Shown here piece after piece: positions 41,811 to 50,217 of a stretch of 64,000 nt of DNA. The number at the start of each line of letters is the position of its first letter. Positions within the stretch are counted from its first letter, which is position 1. The translations under genes and the position numbers were made by a program. A model generated the notes under the pieces. It saw only the letters and a list, made by a program, of their open reading frames with translations, was not told the origin of the DNA and did no database searches. Source of the stretch: DRKI01 sp011051875 (GTDB lineage Bacteria; Desulfobacterota; Desulfobulbia; Desulfobulbales; Desulfobulbaceae). The stretch spans positions 1-64,000 of the forward strand of contig JALXDL010000109.1 in the NCBI GenBank assembly GCA_026990385.1. The letters run 5' to 3'.

Positions 41811-43652
41811 ATGGCCTCCCTGTTAAGCTGCCGGGCGCTGGGCAAGAGTTTCGGCGACCAGCAGCTGTTCGACGGTATCGACCTGGTGCTTGAGCCCGGT
41901 GACCGGGTCGGGCTCATCGGCCCCAACGGATCGGGCAAATCCACCCTGCTCAGGATCATCTGTGGCCTGGAGGAGCCCGACCGGGGCCGGGTCATCCTGC
42001 GCCGTCATACCCGGGTCGGCTTCCTGGCCCAGGGCGATACATTTACCGAAGAAAAGAACGCTGTCGACAACCTCTCCCTTGCCCTGCAGGACCTGGACCT
42101 GGACGAGGCGGAACGCCACCGGCGGGTGCATGCCATCCTGAGCCGGGCCGAATTTCCGGATGCCGACTGCCCCGTTCACCTGCTTTCCGGCGGCTGGCGC
42201 AAACGGCTGGCCATCTGCCGGGCCCTGGTGGTGCATCCCGACGTCCTGGTCATGGACGAGCCGACCAACCACCTGGACATCGAAGGTATCCTGTGGCTGG
42301 AGAGGCTCCTTTGCGCCAGGCAGCCGGAGAGCCCGGCCGCCTTCCTGCTGGTGAGCCATGACCGGCGGTTCCTGGAAAACTCGGTCAACCGGGTGGTGGA
42401 ACTCTCCGGGATCTATCCCGGCGGTTCCTTCCAGGTCAGGGGCAATTACACGACATTTCTAGAAAAACGCTACCAGTTCCTGGCCCAGCAGCAGGACATG
42501 GAAAGGCGGCTCGCCAACAAGGTCCGCCGCGAGACCGAATGGCTGCGACGCGGACCCAAGGCGCGATCCAGCAAGGCCCGCTTCCGCATCGACGAGGCGC
42601 ACCGGCTCCGGGACGAACTCACCGAGGTGCGCACGCGGAACCGGAGCAAGGGCCAGGTGCGCATCGGCTTTGACGCCACTGGCAGGAAGACGAAAAAACT
42701 GCTCACCGCCACCGGGCTGGGCAAGGCCTATGGCGACAGGGTCCTGTTCAGGGACCTGGACCTTGTCCTCTCGCCCGGAACCAGGCTGGGATTGCTGGGC
42801 CGCAACGGCTGCGGCAAATCGACCCTGATGGCGATCCTGGCCGGGGCCGCGGAACCTGACGGGACAAGGCCTGACATCGGCAACATCGTGCTTGCCGAAA
42901 ACGTGCGTATCGTCAGTTTTGACCAGAGGCGGGAGCAGCTCGACCAGTCCCTGACCCTGCGCCGCGCCCTGGCCCCGGACGGCGACTCCGTGGTCTACCA
43001 GGGCCACAGCGTGCACGTGGCCGCCTGGGCCGGCCGCTTTCTCTTCCGCAGCGACCAGCTCGAGACCCCGGTCAGCCGCCTGTCCGGCGGCGAACAGGCC
43101 CGCATCCTCATCGCCCGTCTCATGCTCCGGCCCGCCGACATCCTGCTCCTGGACGAGCCGACCAACGACCTGGACATCCCATCCCTGGATGTCCTCGAAG
43201 AAAGCCTGCGCGAGTTTCCCGGCGCCCTGGTCCTGGTGACCCATGACCGCTTCCTGCTCGAACGGCTCTGCGACCAGGTCCTGGGGTTCGACGGCCGGGG
43301 CGGGGTGGAATACTATGCCGACCATGAACAATGCCTGGCAGCGCTTGGAAGAAAACAGGGAACACCGGCAACGGCCGCAGGGGAAGGAAAAACGCGGGTC
43401 AGGGGAAAAAACCGCCGGCCAGGCCGTCTCTCCTACCTTGATCAGCGCGAATACGAGCAGATGGAAGAGACCATCCTGGCGAGGGAGGAGGAACAGGAGG
43501 AGCTGCAGCGCCTGATGCAGGCCCCGGAGATCCAGGCTGATGCAAAACAGTTGCAGGAGTACTGGCAGCGCGCCCGGGCCCTGGAAGAAGAAATCGAGAC
43601 GCTCTACGAGCGGTGGCAGGAGCTGGAGCAGAAAAAAGCCGGAACAGGATGA
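41811..43652 (+). CDS. uup: ABC-F family ATPase (Uup-like)
   Basis: A 613-residue protein with two ABC domains on one chain and no membrane segments. The P-loops are GPNGSGKSTLL and GRNGCGKSTLM, the signatures LSGGWRKRLAI and LSGGEQARILI, the Walker B ends VMDEPTNHLDI and LLDEPTNDLDI. The inter-domain linker carries RGPKARSSKARFRIDEAH, and the C-terminus is a charged coiled coil as in Uup. Such proteins act on ribosomes or DNA repair intermediates. The last codons overlap the terminator of rubredoxin. Confidence 0.9.
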   Translation: MASLLSCRALGKSFGDQQLFDGIDLVLEPGDRVGLIGPNGSGKSTLLRIICGLEEPDRGRVILRRHTRVGFLAQGDTFTEEKNAVDNLSLALQDLDLDEAERHRRVHAILSRAEFPDADCPVHLLSGGWRKRLAICRALVVHPDVLVMDEPTNHLDIEGILWLERLLCARQPESPAAFLLVSHDRRFLENSVNRVVELSGIYPGGSFQVRGNYTTFLEKRYQFLAQQQDMERRLANKVRRETEWLRRGPKARSSKARFRIDEAHRLRDELTEVRTRNRSKGQVRIGFDATGRKTKKLLTATGLGKAYGDRVLFRDLDLVLSPGTRLGLLGRNGCGKSTLMAILAGAAEPDGTRPDIGNIVLAENVRIVSFDQRREQLDQSLTLRRALAPDGDSVVYQGHSVHVAAWAGRFLFRSDQLETPVSRLSGGEQARILIARLMLRPADILLLDEPTNDLDIPSLDVLEESLREFPGALVLVTHDRFLLERLCDQVLGFDGRGGVEYYADHEQCLAALGRKQGTPATAAGEGKTRVRGKNRRPGRLSYLDQREYEQMEETILAREEEQEELQRLMQAPEIQADAKQLQEYWQRARALEEEIETLYERWQELEQKKAGTG

Positions 43653-43663
43653 CCTGTTCCGGC
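43632..43663 (-). terminator. Intrinsic terminator of rubredoxin, inside the end of the ABC-F gene
   Basis: GCCGGAACAGG (43638-43648) pairs perfectly with CCTGTTCCGGC (43653-43663) around a 4-base loop that holds part of the ABC-F stop codon. On the minus strand the stem is followed by TTTTTT (43637-43632). Confidence 0.8.
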
Positions 43664-43703
43664 CCGTGATAGGAGTCCCGCCGGTGGTCAGCGGAGGCCG
43701 CGC

Positions 43704-43865
43704 TTACTCGTCATATTTCCAGAAATCTTCCTTGGCTGCCCCACATTTCGGGCAGACCCAGTCATCGGGAAGGTCCTCAAAGGGTGTTCCCGGGTCAATA
43801 CCGTTTTCATAATCTCCTTCCTCCGGATCATAAATGTACCCGCAGGGGCATTCCCATTTCTGCAT
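43704..43865 (-). CDS. Rubredoxin with a shortened first iron knuckle
   Basis: A 53-residue rubredoxin: YIYDPEEGDYENGIDPGTPFEDLPDDWVCPKCG. The second knuckle is normal (Cys38, Cys41). The first reads ECPCGYIYD, so the cysteines are Cys6 and Cys8, one residue closer than the usual CX2C. The nucleotide sequence is unambiguous (TGC CCC TGC GGG). It carries single electrons in the cytoplasm, often to oxygen or superoxide reductases in anaerobes. GGAGG lies 8 bases before the ATG. It has its own promoter and terminator. Confidence 0.92.
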   Translation of the reverse strand: MQKWECPCGYIYDPEEGDYENGIDPGTPFEDLPDDWVCPKCGAAKEDFWKYDE

Positions 43866-43990
43866 AACTGTCCTCCAGTAGAGTTCAAAGTGTGTCCACC
43901 GTGCCGCTTTTCTCCGGTTTCCACGGCACGTCAGGAAGCAAAAACGAAGCCGGTCTGACCAGACCGACTGCATGGTAACCAGTTCCATTA

Positions 43991-44018
43991 ACAATAACGA
44001 CTTTTTCCGACCTGTCAA
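43991..44018 (-). promoter_or_regulatory. Sigma-70 promoter of rubredoxin
   Basis: On the minus strand TTGACA (44018-44013) and TATTGT (43996-43991) with a 16-base spacer. It would give a leader of about 120 bases before the rubredoxin ATG. Confidence 0.55.
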
Positions 44019-44436
44019 CGATTACTGACAAGAAAAACAGGTTTCGCCCTGTATTTCCGTGGAGTTGTCCCTCGCAACCCTGTTGACCTGCTGGAAGTGA
44101 TTATACCAGCGATGCCTGGATACCTCCAACCAAATGGCTCCATTCCCCCGGCAGTGCGGCCGGAACAGAAATAGCCGATTCCGGAAAACCTGACATTTCT
44201 GTTGTCGAAATGCATCATGGGAGCTAAGCTGACAGCATCCGGCTCCTGATACTACCCGTGCCTGCCAGGCCGGGGTGGCCTGTGGCACAATGCCCCGCTC
44301 AAAATCGCCCCGGGAAAGCCGCTGACAGCCAATCATGACCCTGACTGCCAGCCGGATCCACAGGCCCTCGACTGCTGCCTGGTGATCAGGGACACTGACA
44401 CCGCCGCACGGCCTTCCTGCGGCCAGGGATCGGGCA
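44019..44436. other. Intergenic region upstream of the heme sensor kinase, no gene seen
   Basis: About 420 bases between the rubredoxin promoter and the kinase start. I find no conserved frame or strong hairpin; it presumably holds the kinase promoter, which I could not fix. Confidence 0.4.
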
Positions 44437-46254
44437 ATGGACAACCTCCTGCAACGAATCCGGCATTCGCTTTCCGCCAAACTCATCATCACCATCGCCC
44501 TGCTGCTCATCGTCGGGGTCGCTGTCTCCTGCGTCACCCTGATCATCAACGGCCGCAACACCCTGATGCAGTACACGGTGGACCACATTGCCAGCTCGTC
44601 GGAGCTGGTGAAAAAGAGCATCCACTACGGCATGCTGACCTTTGACCGTGAGTCCATCCAGCGGATCATCGACAGCATCTCCTCCAAGGAAAACATCATC
44701 GGCATCCGTATCTTCGACAGCCGCGGGGAGATATTTTTTTCTTCATCGCCAGACGAGATCGGCAGGCTTGTCGACCGCAGCGCCTTTGCCTGCACCGGCT
44801 GTCACAGTGATCCGGAAAATCCGTCCGCCACCCTGACCGCGGACAGGCAATGGGTGAGCTACCGGGACAGCCGGGGCAACGATATCCTGACCTTCGTGGA
44901 TCCCATCTTCAACGATATCTCCTGCGCCACAGCCGAATGTCATGTTCATCCTTCCGAGCAGAGGGTCCTCGGTGTCCTGGAGAGTGACTTTTCCCTTGCC
45001 CCGTTAAACCAGGTCATCCGACGGCAGATCGTGGATACGGTCGTCTTTGCCCTGTTCTTCATGGTCTTCATCTCCCTGTTGCTCTATTTTATCCTGCGCC
45101 GTTTTGTCCTCAGGCCCCTCACCGTCCTGGCCGGGGCCATGCGTCGGGTCGGCCGTGGCGAACTGATCCAGAACATCTCGATTCCTTCCCGGGACGAGAT
45201 CGGTGTCCTGGCAGAGACCTTCAACGAGATGACCAGGGAACTCGAGATCGCCAGGAAAAAAGAAAAAAGTTGGACCGAAGAGCTGGAAAAGGAGGTGGAG
45301 AAGAAAACAAAAGAACTGAAAAAATCACGGGACAAGCTCATCCACGCCGAAAAACTCGCCTCCCTGGGCCGGCTGACCGCCGACGTGGCCCACGAGGTCA
45401 GAAACCCGCTCATGTCCATCGGCGGCTTTGCCCGACGCCTGAACAAGTGCCTTACCGGCGGCAAGGAAAAACAGTACGCAGAGATCATCATTGAGCAGGT
45501 GGACCGGCTCGAAAGCATCCTGCGCGATGTCCTCACCTTTTCCCGTGGTGTCCAGTACCGGTTTGAAAAGAGGCACCTGGAAAAACTCGTTACAACCGCT
45601 GTGGAGAAGTACAAGCACCTGAGCACTGAACTCGGGATCACGATCCGGTTCAGGAGCGACAGGTCCGTGCCTCCTGTTCTCATCGACGAGGAACAGGCCC
45701 TCGAGGCACTGGGCAACCTGATCGTCAACGGTATGGATGCCATGCCCGGGGGCGGTGAGCTGGATATAACCCTGGGAACGGAGCAGCTCAACCATATCAC
45801 CTATGTCTACGTTCGGGTGACCGATCATGGCCAGGGCATTCCAGAGGACGAACTTCCCTATATCTTCGAGCCCTTCTTTTCCACCAAGGAGATCGGTCAC
45901 GGCACCGGACTGGGCCTTTCCATCACCAGGAAGATCATCGAGGAGCATGGTGGATTCATCAAGGCCGGGAGCCGACCGGGCAAGGGGGCCTCCTTCAGCC
46001 TCTACTTCCCCCACCAGAGCGATGAAGAGGCCGCCAAGACACCCTGCTGGGAACTGATGCGGTGCGGCCGCGACAAGGATGCCAGTCTGAAATGTCCGGC
46101 CTATCCCCACTTCGGCAGGATCTGCTGGGTCGTGGCGGGTACTTTCTGCGAGGGCAAGATCCAGGGGACCTTTGCCCAGAAGAGCGAGGATTGCAAGAAG
46201 TGCCGCTTCTACCAGCTTGTCGCCAAAAAGGAACAAAACATACGTTCCACTTGA
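44437..46254 (+). CDS. Membrane sensor histidine kinase with two c-type heme motifs and a C-terminal two-CW domain
   Basis: A 605-residue kinase. Transmembrane helices are at about 13-36 and 198-220. The periplasmic part between them has CTGCH (Cys119-His123) and the rarer CX4CH form CATAECH (Cys163-His169), so it can bind two covalent hemes. A HAMP domain (about 221-275), a coiled coil, HisKA with His319 in HEVRNPLMS, and an HATPase domain with GTGLGLSI follow. Residues 537-590 hold seven cysteines in the pattern CWE...C...CPA...CW...GTFC...C2C, which I read as a two-CW domain. It probably senses redox state or a gas ligand. No response regulator is adjacent; a chemoreceptor follows. Confidence 0.88.
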   Translation: MDNLLQRIRHSLSAKLIITIALLLIVGVAVSCVTLIINGRNTLMQYTVDHIASSSELVKKSIHYGMLTFDRESIQRIIDSISSKENIIGIRIFDSRGEIFFSSSPDEIGRLVDRSAFACTGCHSDPENPSATLTADRQWVSYRDSRGNDILTFVDPIFNDISCATAECHVHPSEQRVLGVLESDFSLAPLNQVIRRQIVDTVVFALFFMVFISLLLYFILRRFVLRPLTVLAGAMRRVGRGELIQNISIPSRDEIGVLAETFNEMTRELEIARKKEKSWTEELEKEVEKKTKELKKSRDKLIHAEKLASLGRLTADVAHEVRNPLMSIGGFARRLNKCLTGGKEKQYAEIIIEQVDRLESILRDVLTFSRGVQYRFEKRHLEKLVTTAVEKYKHLSTELGITIRFRSDRSVPPVLIDEEQALEALGNLIVNGMDAMPGGGELDITLGTEQLNHITYVYVRVTDHGQGIPEDELPYIFEPFFSTKEIGHGTGLGLSITRKIIEEHGGFIKAGSRPGKGASFSLYFPHQSDEEAAKTPCWELMRCGRDKDASLKCPAYPHFGRICWVVAGTFCEGKIQGTFAQKSEDCKKCRFYQLVAKKEQNIRST

Positions 46255-46352
46255 CCCTTCCGGCCCATCCAGGCCGACAATCGTCCCTCGACCGACCGCA
46301 CAGGCAAAAATTTCTTCCCTCTCATTTTCCGAACTCACTCCCTGTTAAAAAA

Positions 46353-46381
46353 GTATCTTGTTTTTAAATCCAACAAGATAC
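46353..46381. repeat. Hairpin between the heme kinase and the chemoreceptor
   Basis: GTATCTTGTT (46353-46362) and AACAAGATAC (46372-46381) form a perfect 10-bp stem with a 9-base AT loop in the 415-base gap. There is no T-run after it, so it may be an operator or a weak terminator of the kinase gene. The remainder of the gap (46382-46660) is AT-rich with no gene. Confidence 0.45.
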
Positions 46382-46669
46382 CATATATGCATTATTACCG
46401 GACTCCCTGTTTTTCATTGTGGCACAATAAAAAAAAGAGACCGGCACAAAAAAATATTTTTCTTATCCACGCAAGTGGTGATACCATATTCTTGAATATA
46501 GGAACTGTTACCGAACCCGAATACAAGGGATTCCGGCCGCCCGTCCAGGCCAGGAAGAGATCCGGAATCCCGGAATCACAGGCAACCCCCATATCCGCTC
46601 AACTGACAAGGACACAACAAGGGATGCACCCCGCTCACCTGGGTATCAAAGGGTTGCAAAGGAGGAAAA

Positions 46670-48394
46670 ATGCTACATTTCAGAGACCTTGCCATTGGAT
46701 CCAAGCTCGGCCTCATCTTCGCCACAGTGCTCCTGCTGCTGGTGGCGGTGGGTGGCATGACTATCCGGGGCATGCAGCTTCAGCTCAACGAAAGCAAGAA
46801 GGCGTATTATCTTGATGATCTTGAAATCAACATCACGGCCAGGGAGGTGGACCACCTGCAGTGGGCCAACGAGGTGATGCTGTTCCTGCTGGAGATGGAG
46901 GAGCACCGGTTTGCCCCTCCCGGCGATGAGAGCCATCATCGCCTCACGGTCCAGACCGACGACCACCAATGCGCCCTGGGCAAGTGGCTTTACGATCCGG
47001 CAACAACAGAGCTTCTGCGAACAAGGGCTCCCGGGATCCTTGCCCTGCTTGAGAAGATGAAGGTTCCCCATGAGCGGCTGCACAGCTCCGCGACCACTAT
47101 CCAGGAGATCCTGGCAAAAAACCAGGGAGACAAGATGGCGGCCGGCCCTGCCATGCTGAAGGTCTTCCAGGAGGAGACGCGGCCGGCCCTCAAGGAAGTG
47201 CGCGCCCTCATGCACGAGGCCGTGGCATCGGCCCGGGAGATGGCGGAACAGGAAGGCCGGCGCCAGGAGCAACTGGCAGCCTCGATAAAGCGCAACGTGA
47301 TCCTGCTGACCCTCATCGCCCTGGTGGCCGGTACGATCCTCAGCTTTCTCTTTGCCCGCTTTCTCAGCCGCCAGATCAACCAGGTCACCCGATTTGCCGA
47401 CCAGCTCGCAGAGGGTGACTTCACCCACACCCTGCCCATCCACCAGAAGGACGAGGTGGGCCAGATGGCCGCCGCCCTCAACGCAATGGTGCAGAAAATC
47501 GGCACCCTGATCAGTGACATCAACGGCGAGACACGGGAGATCAACGAGAACTCGAACATCCTCACCGAAATCTCCGATGAACTGACCACGGCGGCCACCG
47601 AGGCATCGGAACGCTCTTCCACCGTGGCCGTGGCCACCGAGGAGATGTCCGCCAACATGAACACGGTGGCTGCTGCCAGCGAGCAGGCGGCAACCAATGT
47701 CAACATCGTGGCCACGGCCACCGAGGAGATGACCGGGACCGTGCAGCAGATCGCCAGGCAGACCGAGGATGCCCGTCAGATCACCGGTGATGCCGTCCGC
47801 CTCTCCCAAAACGCCTCCACCAAGGTGGACGCCCTGGGTACTGCCGCCCATGACATCAGCAAGGTCACCGAGGTGATCACCGAGATCTCGGAGCAGACCA
47901 ACCTGCTGGCGCTCAATGCCACCATCGAGGCGGCCCGGGCCGGCGAGGCGGGCAAGGGATTCGCGGTGGTGGCCAACGAGATCAAGGAACTGGCCAAGCA
48001 GACCGCGGAGGCAACCCTGGAGATCCGCAAGCAGATCGAGACCATCCAGGGCTCCACCAGCGAGACCGTGGACGAGATCAAGGAGATCACCAGTGTCATC
48101 AACCGGGTCAATGCCATTGTCAGCGAGATAACCACGGCCATCGACGAACAGGCGTCCACCACGGGCGAGATCTCGGAAAACGTGGTTCAGGCGGCGCAGG
48201 GAATCAGCGAGGTCAACGAAAACGTGGCCCAGAGCTCGGCGGTATCAAGCGAGATAGCCGGCAATATCACCGAAGTGAGCGAGATCGCCAAGGGATTGTC
48301 AGAACAGGGACAGCGGGTCAACCGGTCGGCAAGGGACCTGAAGGAGATCATCGAAAAGCTCGAATCCATGGTCCGTCGCTTCAAGGTGCACTGA
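46670..48394 (+). CDS. Methyl-accepting chemotaxis protein with a periplasmic zinc-binding (CZB-like) domain
   Basis: A 574-residue chemoreceptor. Helix 1 is at about 11-31 and helix 2 at 211-232. Between them lies a domain with HLQW (His62), HQCALGKWL (Cys101) and VPHERLH (His134, His138), the three-histidine one-cysteine pattern of CZB zinc domains. HAMP follows (QINQVTRFADQLAEGDFTHTLP) and then a long signalling coiled coil. The hairpin tip is ITEISEQTNLLALNATIEAARAGEAGKGFAVVANEIKELA, the CheA/CheW contact. CZB domains are more often cytoplasmic. Zinc binding or hypochlorite-type oxidation of the cysteine is a likely stimulus. AAAGGAGG precedes the ATG. Confidence 0.9.
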   Translation: MLHFRDLAIGSKLGLIFATVLLLLVAVGGMTIRGMQLQLNESKKAYYLDDLEINITAREVDHLQWANEVMLFLLEMEEHRFAPPGDESHHRLTVQTDDHQCALGKWLYDPATTELLRTRAPGILALLEKMKVPHERLHSSATTIQEILAKNQGDKMAAGPAMLKVFQEETRPALKEVRALMHEAVASAREMAEQEGRRQEQLAASIKRNVILLTLIALVAGTILSFLFARFLSRQINQVTRFADQLAEGDFTHTLPIHQKDEVGQMAAALNAMVQKIGTLISDINGETREINENSNILTEISDELTTAATEASERSSTVAVATEEMSANMNTVAAASEQAATNVNIVATATEEMTGTVQQIARQTEDARQITGDAVRLSQNASTKVDALGTAAHDISKVTEVITEISEQTNLLALNATIEAARAGEAGKGFAVVANEIKELAKQTAEATLEIRKQIETIQGSTSETVDEIKEITSVINRVNAIVSEITTAIDEQASTTGEISENVVQAAQGISEVNENVAQSSAVSSEIAGNITEVSEIAKGLSEQGQRVNRSARDLKEIIEKLESMVRRFKVH

Positions 48395-48420
48395 TCAGAG
48401 GAAGATGGAATTCTATCAAA

Positions 48421-48456
48421 AAACGATCACCCGGGATTCTTCCCGGGTGATCGTTT
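48421..48456. terminator. Bidirectional terminator between the chemoreceptor and cytochrome genes
   Basis: A perfect 16-bp stem (48421-48436 with 48441-48456; arm AAACGATCACCCGGGA) on a 4-base loop. On the minus strand it ends in TTTTTT, serving the cytochrome gene; on the plus strand it ends in TTT, serving the chemoreceptor gene. Confidence 0.85.
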
Positions 48457-48513
48457 GCAATGCTGCAATCTCAAGGTCTTTTTTTCTCCCGACCGGGAGA
48501 GGAGCGCGGCTTA

Positions 48514-48936
48514 TCAGCCGCAGGAATCGGCGTCGTTGGGGTCGTAGGTCCAGTCACCGTTGCGGTAGAGGTAATCGTTGACCATCTGCAGCTCCTCCTC
48601 GCTCAGCACGTCCCACGAGCCGTCGCGGGCGCACTTCTTCCGCCGCTTGGCAAAGATGGAGTTCCAGGCCTTGGAGGTGTATGACTCGGCCCAGAGAAAG
48701 GGAGCCCCCTTGTCGTTGTTCCTGGTATGACAGCTCTTGCAGACCTCGCGGAATTTCTGCCCCCCCAGCCCCCAGGGCTCCGAGTTCCAGTCCAGCCTGC
48801 CCCGATCGAGCAGACGGCACATCCTGGTCCGTGGATCGAACCGCTTCCTCGGTCGCGCCTCGGCCTGATCGATGCCGCACCACGCGACAAGCAGTAACAG
48901 GGTCACCACCATCACTCCCATCTTTTTCATCACCAT
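48514..48936 (-). CDS. Small exported monoheme cytochrome c
   Basis: A 140-residue protein with a signal peptide (about residues 1-27) and one heme site CKSCH at 66-70. The following sequence KAWNSIFAKRRKKCARDGSWDVLSEEELQMVNDYLYRNGDWTYDPNDADSCG has two further cysteines and a possible distal Met118. It is class-I sized and likely a periplasmic electron carrier. GGGAGG precedes either of two ATGs; 48936 is given and 48930 is possible. It lies near, but opposite to, the heme sensor and chemoreceptor genes. Confidence 0.85.
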   Translation of the reverse strand: MVMKKMGVMVVTLLLLVAWCGIDQAEARPRKRFDPRTRMCRLLDRGRLDWNSEPWGLGGQKFREVCKSCHTRNNDKGAPFLWAESYTSKAWNSIFAKRRKKCARDGSWDVLSEEELQMVNDYLYRNGDWTYDPNDADSCG

Positions 48937-49030
48937 GATTCCTCCCTGGATAAACGTTTCCGAATCGAACGATTTTCATCTGCAGAAGGGTGCAACTCTC
49001 AATTCAGCTCTCCGAGAGCGGCCATATTTC

Positions 49031-49057
49031 TTGACTCTTTCTGTCGGATGGTATCAT
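49031..49057 (+). promoter_or_regulatory. Weak candidate promoter of the GlxA-like regulator
   Basis: TTGACT (49031-49036) and TATCAT (49052-49057) with a 15-base spacer, 60 bases before the start codon. The short spacer makes this tentative. Confidence 0.3.
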
Positions 49058-49119
49058 TGTAGAAAAAACAGACCAGAGAGAACAGTGTCACAAACGACAA
49101 CAAGCAGGTCGATATCGTC

Positions 49120-50217
49120 ATGAATCCGCAGTCCAGCACCCCCCACATCGCCATCCTGGCCCTGGACGGTGTCCTGGCCGGCACGGTAAGCGGTCCCCAG
49201 GATGTCTTTTCCCTCAGCGGCGTGCTTTGGCAACGGCTCCACGGCGACGAACCCGCACCGGACTTCACGGTCCGGGTCATCACCCCGGACGGCCGACCAG
49301 TCCGTGCCTGCAACTCGCTGATCCTGACCCCGCATGCCGCCGCAAACGAAATCCGTCCCGATGTCATCGTCCTGCCTGCGATCATGGATATTGACGCCAC
49401 CCTGGCCCGGGACCGGCCCGTCCTCGAGTGGCTGCGCGCCGCCTACGACCGTGGCTGTATCCTGGCCGCCATCTGTTCCGGGGCCCTGCTCCTTGCCGAG
49501 ACCGGTCTGCTCGATTCCAGGGAGGCCACCACCCACTGGGCCCTGGTCGGTGAATTCAGGAAACGCTATCCCGCAGTGCTGCTCCGGCCGGACGAACTGA
49601 TCACCGACAGTGACAACCTTGTCTGCTCCGGGGCCTACAGCAGCTATCTCGATCTTGTCATCCACCTCATCGGACGTCTCCGCGGTCACCGGGCGGCGCT
49701 CCGTTGCTCCAAGCTGTTTCTCCATGATCCAGGGCGCCGTTCCCAGGCACCCTACTCGGTCTTTGCCGGGCGGCACGACCATGACGACCGGCAGATCCTG
49801 GCCATCCAGGAGGAACTGGAGGACAACCCGGCGCACAGCTTCGACTTCGACCGGCTCGCGCGCAGGCACGGCATGGGCAGGCGTACCATGGAGCGGCACT
49901 TCAAGGATGCCACCGGTCTCACTCCACTGACCTACCTGCAGCGGCTGCGGGTGGAAAAGGCCAAGCAGCTCCTGGAGACGGGAACCGCGAGCTTCGACGA
50001 GATCAGTTACCAGGTGGGTTACCAGGACAACTCCTTTTTCCGGAAACTCTTTGTCAAGTACACAAGCCTGCTGCCGGGTGAATACCGGGCCCGCTTCTCC
50101 CGCAGCGGCCGGTACGGGATACGAACCGGTCCCCGCAACGACCGGGACAGGGCCGGTGTCCAGGACATGGATGCGGTCCAGGACCAAGCTGCCGGTTCTG
50201 CGCTGCGTTGCCCATGA
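49120..50217 (+). CDS. GlxA-type transcriptional regulator (DJ-1/PfpI domain plus AraC HTH)
   Basis: A 365-residue regulator. Residues 8-200 form a DJ-1/PfpI-like domain with the cysteine elbow AAICSGALLLAETGLL and ATTHWALVGEFRKRYP. Residues about 225-330 are the AraC HTH pair (FDFDRLARRHGMGRRTMERHFKDATGLTPLTYLQRLRVEKAKQLLE, then FDEISYQVGYQDNSFFRKLFVKYTSLLPGEYR). The tail after 335 is charged and probably disordered. Its stop overlaps the start of the ZIP transporter gene, so it probably controls or responds with metal uptake. The ligand is unknown. Confidence 0.9.
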   Translation: MNPQSSTPHIAILALDGVLAGTVSGPQDVFSLSGVLWQRLHGDEPAPDFTVRVITPDGRPVRACNSLILTPHAAANEIRPDVIVLPAIMDIDATLARDRPVLEWLRAAYDRGCILAAICSGALLLAETGLLDSREATTHWALVGEFRKRYPAVLLRPDELITDSDNLVCSGAYSSYLDLVIHLIGRLRGHRAALRCSKLFLHDPGRRSQAPYSVFAGRHDHDDRQILAIQEELEDNPAHSFDFDRLARRHGMGRRTMERHFKDATGLTPLTYLQRLRVEKAKQLLETGTASFDEISYQVGYQDNSFFRKLFVKYTSLLPGEYRARFSRSGRYGIRTGPRNDRDRAGVQDMDAVQDQAAGSALRCP

